NCBI RefSeq assembly: GCF_005239225.2 | Contig: NC_133297.1 | Location: 124,001-188,000 of the forward strand | Direction of reading: 5' to 3' | Length of the DNA stretch: 64,000 nt | DNA from: Populus alba | Taxonomy: Eukaryota; Streptophyta; Magnoliopsida; Malpighiales; Salicaceae | In this document: in pieces, positions 1-9,888 of the stretch | Layout: each line of letters opens with the position of its first letter | Position numbering within the stretch: the first letter of the stretch is position 1 | Notes under the pieces: model-generated | Seen by the model: the letters and a program-made list of their open reading frames with translations, nothing else | The model's database searches: none | What the model was told of the DNA's origin: nothing | Made by a program: the position numbers and the translations under genes

Positions 1-1599
1 CAGGTCACATGTTTTTTATGGTGTAGATTTATCTTTTATTAATTTAAATAAACAAGTTAAGTGAACAGTCAGATGAATGTCTTATTTTGTGTGATTGGAT
101 ATCTTGATCTACATTTATTTTTTAATTTTTTTATTTCTCTTTTGGTTATTGTTAATGATTTTTTTTGTTTATTTATATATATTTATTTAATTAATTAGAT
201 GTTTGCATAAATTTTTATTTTTTATATAAAAAAATATATCAAAGTAACTATATATTCAATATTTTTATAGAAAAAAAAATTTATAACTGCCAGTAAAACA
301 CAGATTTGAATCTTGATAGCTAGTATGGACCTAAATTTTGAACAAGAATATTAAGCTTCTCATTATCATTAAAAAAAAAAAAAAAGTACAAAGCAGTAGC
401 TTTCGCTGACTTTCTTGAAATTTTAGAAGTAAAAACACATCTTTCCTCCTTAAAAAGGTTGTAGTTTATATTGCCTTGCCGTGGACTCAAACATTTAATT
501 AATTTACATTGCGAAATATGTTTTGAATTCGTTTATAAACTAGATATATAAAATAAAGTTTATAAAGAAGTTTGTCCATGTCAAACTCATAATTTAACAA
601 AAATAGCCATCATTTAAAATTGATTGCTGAACTCAGTTAGGTTTAAAAAATATTATTTTTGTTATTTAAATTATTTTTCTACCTAGCTTTGGATTATTTT
701 GGTCATGTCGGTTTCTATCTCAATATAAACAGTTTGAATTAGAGTTTTTAATAGAAAATAACATAGCTTTCTTTATCTAATTTTCTACCATTTAAAATCA
801 TAACCATAGAGTATAAGAATCCAAGTTTTGATAACTTTCTTGCAATATGAAGCAATAGATACCCTGAAAATGACAAGCAATTAATGGCTGTGGAGCACAT
901 CAAATATCATTAAATAGAACATAAGAGATACATAACGAAATCTCATTTATTGTAGAGCAAATTAAATATTACTAGTTAAGTCACATAGGAGTTCGATTGC
1001 TTGAAGAAATGAACTATAAAAAAAGTAAACTGATGACTACAAGAATGCTCTTCAAAAATCATTTGCAAGGTCATTTGTTTGTTGTATAATTATCATGAAT
1101 TGAATATATATGTGTGTGTGAAGAAAAAATTATTTAAATGCATGTTGAAGATGTATAATGCTTCCCACAATAAAATAATTTATGTCTTTAGTTTTCTTTT
1201 ATCTCAATTTTTTTATAATTGATTACTAGCTTGTTGCTCATGCTTTTTTGCGAGGCCAAACTATTTTTTTTTGTTAAAAATTAATATTTAGGTATTCAAA
1301 TAGAATTAAACAATAATATAAAAAGATATTCATGATAAATGTGTGACAATGCTAATTAGAGCTAAACCAACACGAGATATCCTACCAAACCTGAGATCCA
1401 AATTATATGACTAGAGAAACCCAATAAAAAATAAAGAGAATCATAAATTTTAAAAAAAAAAAATTATTCTGACTTTTTAAACTCGTTACCTAGGTTATTA
1501 GACTTAAAGTATTCAATCTAGAAAAACCACGAAGTTTAATTCTCAATAAATTAAATATTAAATAATAAAATTGAAAAATATAGCAATTCAAATAATAAA
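1..1599. other. AT-rich intergenic DNA, no gene seen
   Basis: I see no open reading frame of coding character, no tRNA-like fold and no clear transposon boundary here. The stretch is strongly AT-rich with many poly-A and poly-T runs. Confidence 0.6.
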
Positions 1600-2430
1600 G
1601 ATCAAAATCACTATTATCATTATTATTAACAAGTTGTTATTATTATAATTATATTATTATTGTTGTTGCTATTATTGTCACTATCATTGTTATTATTGTT
1701 ATTATTATTATTTTACTACTATTACTGCTACTATTACTATTTATTACTTTTACTATTATCATTGTTATCATTATTATTATCATCATTCTTACCTCCACCA
1801 CCATTATTGATATTATTATAAATAATAACCCTAAAAAGTGTATAACTCAATTGGTTGGGTTCTAGGTTTGATCCCTAAAAGTCACCAAATTTGAATCTCA
1901 CAAACCTCAAGGTTACTAAAGACTTACATAATTATTAACTTTATGGCCTATGGAATTAATCGAGGTGCGCGTAAGTTGGTCCGAACACCCATATTAATAA
2001 AAAAAATATTATTAATAATAATAATATCATTATCACTAATATCATAAACATATTTTTTTATTATTATTTCTAGCATTATCATTACAATTATTATTGTCAC
2101 AATTACTATTATCATTATAACATATTATTATTATTATCACTACTATGATTACCACCACCACCACCACCATTACTATTATTACTTTTATTATTATTACCAT
2201 TACTATCACAATTATCACCATCATTATTATTATTATCAAAAATACAATTATTATCATCATTATCACCATCATTCTAAAGTAGTGTTATCACTATTACTAT
2301 TATATTGTTATTGTTTTTCTTATCAATATTACCACCACCACCACCACCACCACCATCATAACCATTATTCTTATCATCATTAACTTAATCATCATTATTA
2401 TTATCATCATCGTCATCATCATCACCATCA
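1600..2430. repeat. Degenerate trinucleotide (ATT/ATC/ACC) tract
   Basis: Long runs of TTA, ATC and CCA triplets alternate over about 800 bases, interrupted by a SINE-like insertion near 1837-2007. Reading frames across it translate to Ile/Met/Val-rich or Asn/Asp-rich low-complexity strings, which are artefacts of the triplet repeat and not genes. The tract runs directly into the first copy of a larger direct repeat at about 2430. Confidence 0.85.
1837..2007 (+). mobile_element. tRNA-derived SINE, copy 1
   Basis: A Pol III-like A box (TAACTCAATTGG, 1843-1854) is followed about 46 bases later by a degenerate B box (ATTTGAATCTC, 1889-1899). The body ends in a TTAATAAAAAAA tail. The same order of blocks, including 'attaatcgaggtgcgcg...ggtccgaacaccca', recurs at 3956-4140 with substitutions. 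This layout is typical of plant tRNA-type SINEs. Family name not determined; I cannot define a target duplication in this simple-sequence background. Confidence 0.65.
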
Positions 2431-3340
2431 TTATTATTGAAAAATAAAAACCTTGAACTTGATTTGAAGGATAGAATTGAAAACTACAAAAACTTTGACA
2501 AAAGAGCAAAGGAAAATAATAAGAAATGAAAAGAAAAGGAACCAAATTGAAATCATTATTATTCTCATTGAAAAAAAATAAAAAATCATAAATTTGATTT
2601 GAAGAATAAAATTGAAAACAATAAAAACTTTGACAAAATAACAAAGGAAAAAAATTAAAAATTAAAACCAGAATAACCAAATCGAAATATATTATATATA
2701 CAAATTAGAAACCAGGGGTTAAATTAAAAACAAATAAAAACAATAAAAATACAAAAATTAAAAGTAAAAGTAAAAGGACAGAAATTTAAATATAAAAAAA
2801 AATGAGGACCATAATGCTTTTTTTTTTCTGGAGTTGAAGAAAGAAATGAAGGGGGGAAAGAAAAGGTCACTTTCAATAAACCAACAACATTTAGACTATA
2901 AGTGCCACCTATTATGGAAGAAGAGATGTTGAGGAATAAAATGATACCAAAAAAGCCTATTTTTTTTTACCACTAAGAGCCTCGTACACATTGCCCAAAG
3001 TAAAAGAAGGCTATGCGCCACCAAACAAACAATTAACAAAAAACCAAGACAAACCTTGACCCTAATGAATTAAATTTCTTAGATATAAGAGTACATGTGT
3101 AACTATATTGTGTATTAAAAATAAAAATACCTAAATACCTCTACCCAAATTAATTGGTTTTTTTTTTTTACTATTGAGGGTGTTTTGATTATTTTACTGG
3201 TAATTAAAATATTGACTAAATAAAAATACTTTCAAACAAATCAATAATGATGAATGTACCGTGTAAAAATATCAAAACATCTTTTTAAAATTTTTTAGTC
3301 AAGGTCACATCATCACTCCACTATTGTATTGAATAATGAG
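2430..3340 (+). repeat. Long direct repeat, copy A
   Basis: This stretch is clearly the same sequence as 7721-8550. Shared blocks begin at 'ttattattgaaaaataaaaacc', continue through 'aaccaggggt', 'cattgcccaaagta' and 'gccaccaaacaaacaatta', and end at 'catcactcca.tattgta.tgaataatg'. Each copy starts with an internal near-duplication of about 125 bases ('gatttgaaggatagaattgaaaa' and 'gatttgaagaataaaattgaaaa'). Copy A differs by small indels and its terminal inverted repeat is decayed. It is probably a dispersed non-autonomous element; class unknown. Confidence 0.75.
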
Positions 3341-3707
3341 GAAGACTCGGATGATGTTGAATCACAAAAGGGTAGCAAAGTTGGTGAAAAGAAGAGCTTT
3401 ATGGAAATTGGAAGAGGCTTTGTACCAATAGACATGGAAAGGTAAGGACAAGATAGTTGATGGGGTAAATGTGATTAGGTATTTGTACAAATTGATAATT
3501 GAGGCTGGTGGTATCCCACTTTGTTCAATTTAAGCCCTCAATAGTGTTTGCTTAATGAAAAACAATGAAATGGGTAAAAAAGTGTGGTGTGTTGTTGAGG
3601 GGAAATTTGTGTGAAATTATTTGCCCTGGATATGTTCATGGGTTTTATAGCTTATAGAACTTAGGGGTGGGTGATTTGTGGTTAATTGTTTATAGTGAAA
3701 AAAAAGT
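3330..3707 (+). other. Coding-like remnant, unrecognised
   Basis: Just past the end of repeat copy A, the frame from about 3330 reads NNEEDSDDVESQKGSK and then GRGFVPIDMER before a stop. After a shift of frame a second stretch reads KDKIVDGVNVIRYLYKLI before another stop. The composition is more protein-like than the surrounding DNA, but the stops and the frame change say it is not intact. I do not recognise a family. It could be cargo of a transposon or an old gene fragment. Confidence 0.25.
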
Positions 3708-3955
3708 GTGGAAAGAAATTTGATGTTATTTTATTTATTGTATCTTCAATCCAAAAGCATGTATGGAATCTTCATTTTATGTTATTTTATTTATTTGGTT
3801 CTGCAAATTAATCTTTATTTTTTTATATCAATTCTTATTAATTTGATTAGATTTTGGATAATTATTAAAAAAAAAAAAATTATTGGCTCTTGCACACAAA
3901 ATATTTGTTTGATAGCATGATGCAACCCATGTCTCTAAAAATAAAAACAAACTCT

Positions 3956-4140
3956 AAGAGGTGTAGTTTAACTGGTCAGACTCTATATTTACTTTCTAAA
4001 TATTATCAATTCGAGTCTTACTAACCTTAAGACCATTAGAGACTTATATAATAGTTAATTTCAGAATTCGTGGGGATTAGTCGAGATGTATACAAGTAAG
4101 CTCAGACACCCACGTTAATAAAAATAAAATAAATAAAAAT
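3956..4140 (+). mobile_element. tRNA-derived SINE, copy 2
   Basis: A box TAGTTTAACTGG (3964-3975) and B box ATTCGAGTCTT (4009-4019) lie 45 bases apart. The body is colinear with the copy near 1837, and an A-rich tail follows 'cacccacgttaataaaa'. The B box is better preserved than in copy 1, so this is likely the younger insertion. 'aaaaataaaa' occurs on both sides and may be a target duplication, but the sequence is too simple to be sure. Confidence 0.7.
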
Positions 4141-4898
4141 AAAAGGCATAAAAAATCTTACTGCTTCTAATTATTATTTTTAGGAATATTGCGTTCTCAA
4201 AATGGTCTATAAGTTTATTTAATTGATTAATTAACTTAGCATTAGTGTAATGTATACGTTATTATTTCTAACTTGCAGCACTTGAGTTGATCAATGATTA
4301 CATCCAAAAACATTACGAGAAGTTTCATCTAACACTTAGCTTCGTTAATTACAATGGGAAGCAGTACATCTGGGAAGATTAAGTTTTGGGAAAAAAAAAA
4401 TTCCTTATTTGTATGTTTGTTTATATATCATAATTAATAATTAAAAAAGACTAACTTTCTCACATTAACCAAAACATTATTAAGTTTGGGTTTTTCATTG
4501 TAGGCATATATAGATATAGTTTACTGTAAATTATTATAGTGAATCACTTCTTTGTTTTTGAGTGGGGAAAAAAAAAAAAACCTTGAGGTGAAGGTATTTT
4601 TTTTTTTTACTGATATATTGGTTATTAAAAGATTGTTTAGGGTATCTAGAATTTTTTTTCATTTTTTGCATGGTTAAAATACCATTTTACCATCGGACTT
4701 GACAAAACTTAGAATTATTGACCAAGAGTTTTTTTTTTTACTTTTCATAAATTTTTAAATAGTAAAAATATACCTCAAGATTAATAAATTGTGGAACTGT
4801 TGGACAAGGTTTTTTTTTTTTTTGCTTTTCCATTATTGATGTACGGTTAAAGTATGTTTTTGTCCTTAGAAAAAACAAAAAAATTAAAGTATCATTAT
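4141..4898. other. AT-rich intergenic DNA up to the LTR
   Basis: Poly-A and poly-T rich sequence with no supported gene. It ends with the left target-site copy ATTAT (4894-4898) of the solo LTR. Confidence 0.5.
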
Positions 4899-5584
4899 TG
4901 TCGCACGTATGCAGCGTCGCGGCGAAAAATATATAATTTGTTGTTTTCATTTTAAATCTATCTCTATGTGGCAGATGTGGGGAGACAAGGAATTCTTATC
5001 GTTTATTGGTAGAAAATGGAATGGGAGTCGCCACCTAGTATTTTGGTCACTAGGAACCCTAACTGGTCTCAGAGATCGGGTACGGGGATTGGTTGCGTAA
5101 AGGGAAGGTATTAGCACCCCAAATATGCCTTACCTAAGGTAAGCTGCATTGTTTGATTGTTTTGATAAAAAACTAAGGTGTTATTGTGTTTCTAGTTGTT
5201 GGTCAGTCCATGGTTCAAGAAAAATCCTCCTTGGTAAGGAGGTCTTTATCTTATCGGGTAAAATCCTAACCGTTCTAACGTCTATACAAAAACTTTATTT
5301 TTAATATTAGGAATACGTTTTACGTATAAATTCGTAATCCCAAATACTACAATAAGACAAAAAGAATTTTTTTGAAGAATTTTTGAAATATTGGCCTAGT
5401 TCTCATGGCTTGAATAAACTGGTTATTAAAGCCAAAATGCATGCTAATACATATATTATTTTGAAATTTCTTTTTTTGTGTGAAAATACGATGTTATAAT
5501 ATATATATATATATATATTGGAGAGACTAGGCCGTATGCATTAAAATAAAAACATTTTTTTTTATGTAAATATATATTTTTTTT

Positions 5585-5890
5585 TTATGTTTTGACGAAA
5601 ACCGGGTATTTTAATATTGGATTTGTATCTTTATGGCATAAAAATACAACCTAATATTAAGCCATTTTAATAAAAATATGCAGGAAAATCAACAATATTT
5701 TTAAGGATTTTTTAGAATTTTTTTGAAAGCAAAACATTTTTTATTTTAAAATTTTTTTATGTTTTGACGAAAAACCAGGTATTTTAATACTGGATTTGTA
5801 TCTTTACGGTATAAAAATACAAATCAATATTAAACCATTTTTGATAAACACATGCAAGAAAATCAAAAATATTTTTCAAGGATTTTTTCA
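5585..5890 (-). repeat. Tandem duplication inside the solo LTR
   Basis: Two roughly 150-base units repeat 'atgttttgacgaaaa', 'gggtatttta/aggtatttta', 'ggatttgtatcttta' and 'aagattttttagaat'-like blocks. They begin at about 5588 and 5759, a period near 171 bases. Both contain 'tattaa.ccattt' and 'atgca.gaaaatca'. Confidence 0.7.
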
Positions 5891-5969
5891 GAATATTTTT
5901 TTAATTTTTTGATATATATCCACATATATATAAATAATATGAAACAATGTAATAAATAATATAATATAT

Positions 5970-6205
5970 TATGTGGGGTGGGCCGGCCCAACTAACTGGG
6001 CCGGACTCAGCCCAAAAGGGGTTGGGCCGATCTCGGCCCAGAAAATCTCTTATTTTCGTATGGGCCAGACCCTGCCCAGAAGGCATGGCTGGGCCAGAAT
6101 CTGCCTGGCCCAGAAAATAAAATGGTTGGGCCAGCACCAACCTGGCCCAGAGAAGAAAAGGAATATTATCGCTGGGCCAGAATCAGACTGGCCCAGCAAA
6201 CAAAA
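5970..6205. repeat. Array of TGGGCC/GGCCCA palindromes in the LTR
   Basis: A GC-rich island inside the AT-rich LTR contains at least five inverted pairs of TGGGCC and GGCCCA, each separated by 5 to 15 bases, for example CTGGGCCAG...CTGGCCCAG at about 6088-6112 and again at about 6173-6199. Each pair can form a short hairpin. TGGGCC(C/T) is also the plant 'site II' element bound by TCP factors, so the array may act as promoter elements; that role is inference. Confidence 0.7.
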
Positions 6206-7720
6206 CTGGCGGGGGGAATTATTTTCCCCCCACCCTCCTGCATGCACAACGATATTCGTTCTGCATGCAGAAGAGAAGACTGCCACCGAAAGCAAAAGCA
6301 AAGAGGGGGAGGAGGGTGTACCTGGCGCGGAGGAGGCGGTGAATTGCTGATCGGAATGCTTCGCGGGTGGTGATGTGGTGGAGGCCGGTGGCGGTGTCGT
6401 GGCTCACGGACGGCGGCTCCAAGTGGCGCTGCGGCTGTTTCCAACTCTGTGTTCTCTCGGTTCTCTGTTTTCTTTTTGTTTTTAAGTTTCCCTCCCGGTT
6501 TCAAGCTTCCCCCCTTCCTCTCAGTTTTGGGTTTTCAATGGTTCTCTCTTGTTCGGTGGTTTCTCTCCCCTTTTCGGTTCTGTTTTTTTTTCTTTCTCTG
6601 CGTTTTCTTTTTTTCTTTCGGTTCGTTCTCCCGGTTCCTCCCCTCGGGTCTCCTTCGTCCTTCCCCCCCTCCGCGAACTGGTCTTCAGAGCAGTATTTAT
6701 AGAGTAAAGGGGAGCGGGGGTGTCATTATGGCTGCTTGGGGAGCGGGGCAGCGCCGGTCGGTTGGCCAGTGGGCGTGGCTGGCAGGCGCGACTCCCTCGG
6801 TTCATCATCATCAAAAGGCGTGGGGCTTCGGGTTTTTGGCAGAGCATGCGGGAGAAAGAGAGAGAGGAAAAAAAACAAAACTTTTCCTTCTTCCCCTACT
6901 GCACGTTTAGGGGAAGAAGAAAGTGGAACAATGTCGTTAAAACGACACCGTTCTGTCCTTTTTTTTTTTTTGACATGAAACGGCGTCGTTTTAGACAAAA
7001 CGCGCCGTTTCATTTAAATGAAACAAGGCGCCAGAACGAGTCAATCTACAAGTCAGCCCTCAATTATATTTTGTACATTTCAATTGCATCCCTTTCAAAT
7101 TCCGTCTCCGCCCCTCTTGTTGGCCGCGTTTTTCACTTTGGTCCTTGGTCTCTAATTTATGCAATTTGACCCTCAATTAATCAATAAACTTCTAATTTCT
7201 TCAATTAGGCCCCTGAATCAATTCAATACAGCCCCCTCTATCTTCGTGCCTTTTCCAAATTGGTCCCTGGTTTCGGATTTTCACAATTAAGCCCCTAATT
7301 GGCCATTAAACTTCAATATTTATGCAATTAAGCCCCTAATTTGACCTAATAAATATATTTTGGCCCCAGAACTTAAATTTCTTCTAATTAAAGCCCAAAT
7401 TGACTTAAAAATCAATTTTTCTTGCACTCAAATCCTCTATAAATTTAATTAAAAATCTAATTAAGTCCATAAACCTCCAAATTTGGACTTTTCTCCTCAA
7501 AAAATCAAATTTCTTATCCACTAGGGCTCTCATCATCCAAGAATATATTGTCAAAAATCCATCTTTGTATTTTTAACCTCCTTGACTAATTTTTCTGATC
7601 ATTTTCTGGGCGCTTCATGCCTCTTGTTATTTTTCTAAACCCTTTTGGCTATTTATTTTATTTTTTGTGAGGACCCAAAAATGGGTTACAACAATTATTA
7701 TTATTATTATTATAAAACAT

Positions 7721-8550
7721 CATTATTATTATTGAAAAATAAAAACCTTGACCTTGTTTTGAAGGATAGAATTGAAAACTATAAAAACTTTGATAAAAAG
7801 GTCAAGGAAAACAATAAGAAATTAAAAGAAGAGGGACCAAATAGAAATCATTATTATTCTCATTGAAAAAATTAAAAATCATAAACTCGATTTGAAGGAT
7901 AAAATTGAAAGCAATAAAAACTTTGTCAAAATAACAAAGGAAAAAAAATAAGAAATTAAAACCAGAATAACCAAATCGAAACATATCATATATACAAATT
8001 AGAAACCAGGGGTAAACAAATAAAAAGACAAATGGGGAAAAAAGAAGAAGAAAAGATCGATGGCGATAAATCGACAATATTTGGACTACATATGCCACCT
8101 ATTATGGAAGAAAAGATGTTAAGGAATAAAATGACATCACGGAAGCCCTTTTTTTTTTATCATTAAGAGCCTTGGACGCATTGCCCAAAGTACATGGAGG
8201 CTCTCATGCGCCACCAAACAAACAATTAACAAAAAACCAAGACAAAAGACCATAATACCCTTGACCCCAATGAATTAAATTTCTTGGATATAAGGGTACA
8301 TGTGTTACTGTATTGTGTATTAAAAACAAAAATACTTAAATACCCTTACCCGAATCAATTGGTTTTTTTTAACTATTGGGGGTATTTCGGTTATTTTACT
8401 GTTAATTAAAATATTGAATAGATAAAAATATTTTCAAATAAATTAATAATGAGTAATGCAAATAAAACATCAAAATATCCTTGATTTAAAGACATTCAAT
8501 TTTTTTAGCCAGGTCACAACATCACTCCATTATTGTAGTGAATAATGGAG
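7721..8550 (+). repeat. Long direct repeat, copy B
   Basis: This copy matches 2430-3340 over its length and is preceded by (ATT)n, into which the solo LTR inserted. At its right end CACTCCATTATT (8523-8534) and AATAATGGAGTG (8541-8552) form a perfect 12-bp inverted repeat with a 6-base loop. In copy A the same arms carry mismatches. A hairpin at one end suggests a Helitron-like or other non-autonomous element, but I do not see the CTRR terminus a Helitron would need. Confidence 0.75.
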
Positions 8551-8584
8551 TGTATTTATAGCTACAAGGATATCACTTTTCTGT

Positions 8585-8735
8585 TTAGATAGTGTTTAAT
8601 ATTGTAATAACGGCTTGTTTTTTAAAAATATTTTTTATTTTTAATATTAACACATTCAAATAATCAAAAAAATACAAAAAAATAATCTAAAACAAAAAAA
8701 ATAATTTTTTTTTAAAATATAGTTGGACCTCAAAA
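8585..8735. repeat. Dispersed AT-rich poplar-type repeat
   Basis: Contains the pattern 'gtgtttaatattgtaataacgg' followed by 'tttttaaaaatattttttattttt' and 'aatattaacacattcaaataatc'. Related copies lie at 23445-23680, 31270-31425, 34370-34500, 35525-35685 and 41000-41130. I know this sequence type as abundant in Populus. Confidence 0.5.
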
Positions 8736-8934
8736 AAAATACATACCTTAGAATAGTAACTAGTATCATTTAATAAGCTTTTAAGACTTTGAAATGAAGA
8801 ATGAAGTTAATTTGACGGGTTGAGCTGAGATTTATAACAATAACCCATAACCATCCTAGCTGAATCGATGCAATTCAGGTTTCTGTTAAACCAACGGATG
8901 AGCCAAATAACCTCCTTTAGTTTCATTTAGGCTA

Positions 8935-9690
8935 TGTTTGTTTTCTAGAAAGTGATTTCTTGTGTTTGTTTGTCATTAGAAAAATTGGTCAATAGAAAAT
9001 ATTTTTCAGTCAAAGAAAAATTTGGCTTGGTTTCCAGAAAAGTGTTTTTCCTAGAAAATTTGGACGGAAAACAATTTCTAAAAGTTGTGAAAAATTTAGA
9101 AATGTCATATTATTTGTTTATTATATCAAATTTGATCCTCAAACTTTTAATTGTTATATATATATATTGTTTTGAAAATTTATTTTTCAATTTCATCTCT
9201 TAAAATTTATTTTTAATATTAACTTTGGTCCTCATTTTTATTTGCTTTTCTCTTATTCATTTTTTATTGAAATTTTTTATTTATCAAATTTGATCCTCAT
9301 TCTTTTGATTGTTACTTATTTTATTTAAAATAATTTATGAAATGTTAATTATTATTATTTTAATTTCTTCATCTTTTATTTTTTAGATTTGATCTCTATT
9401 ATTTTAATTATTATTTATTTTTTTAGATAATTTATAAAATTATATATTTTTTTCAATTTCATTCTCATTTAAATTTTTAATTTGTAAGATTTATTTCTTA
9501 TTATTTTAATAAACTTGTGAAAAAATATTAATAAGTTATTTTTAATTTATTTTTCCATGACATAACTAAACACTGGAAAGTGTTTTTCAATTTATTTTTT
9601 ATTATATCATTAAACATCATAAAATAATTCATTTTTTTTAAAATTTATTTTTTAAAAAAAATAACTACTTTTCAGTGAATAAACTTGTCT
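8935..9690. mobile_element. MITE-like element, imperfect inverted ends
   Basis: The left end reads 'tatgtttgttttctagaaagtgattt' and the right end, inverted, reads 'acaagtttattcactgaaaagtag', so the ends are imperfect inverted copies. The inside repeats 'aaatttgatcctc' and 'tttcatct' motifs and carries no conserved coding frame; the 83-residue frame at 8952-9203 is part of this repeat. Boundaries are approximate. Confidence 0.45.
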
Positions 9691-9725
9691 CTATTGAAAC
9701 CAGGATTTTTATTTTTTTTTCAAAA

Positions 9726-9748
9726 AGAAGAAGAAGAAGAAGAAGAAA
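9726..9748. repeat. (AAG)n microsatellite
   Basis: About seven AAG units lie roughly 140 bases upstream of the HUB2 pseudogene start. In the parent gene such a tract would fall in the promoter or 5' UTR. Confidence 0.8.
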
Positions 9749-9888
9749 GACCCCTTGAATTTCCGAGCTCCTCTACCTGCGGTTCTTGCAGTTTGCTTCT
9801 ACGTGAAAGAAAAAACAATGGAACCACACAATACTTCGCTGGCTGACTAATATACATGCACTAATTCAGTAAATAAAGAAACCCTTAA

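Larger units (their letters stand above)
4899..7693 (-). mobile_element. Solo LTR, Ogre/Tat-type Ty3-gypsy (inferred)
   Basis: The 2795-bp block begins TGTCGCACG and ends GTTACAACA, so it has TG...CA ends, and it is flanked by ATTAT on both sides (4894-4898 and 7694-7698). Read on the minus strand it starts TGTTGTAACCCATTTTTGG and ends CGTGCGACA. It carries a block containing GGTGCTAATACC and GGTGGCGACTCCC (plus strand 5020-5125), which I associate with the 3' part of Ogre/Tat-lineage LTRs. No gag-pol, primer-binding site or second LTR is visible nearby, so it is a solo LTR left by recombination. ORFs inside it are low-complexity shadows. Lineage comes from recalled motifs and needs a search; boundaries and target copies are read directly. 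Confidence 0.75.

Noticed and set aside
2042..2680. Ile/Met/Val-rich and Phe-rich frames on the minus strand
   Set aside because: They translate triplet repeats and AT-rich repeat DNA; no real domain.
5901..7169. Many overlapping frames on both strands at 5.9-7.2 kb
   Set aside because: All lie inside the solo LTR and come from its GC-rich hairpins and pyrimidine tracts; no gag or pol motifs.
2430..8550. The long direct repeats as a pair of LTRs of one retrotransposon
   Set aside because: The repeats lack TG...CA ends and nothing like gag-pol lies between them; the LTR-like block sits beside copy B with its own target duplication.
8523..8552. Helitron 3' end
   Set aside because: The hairpin is present but I find no CTRR terminus or insertion between A and T to support it.
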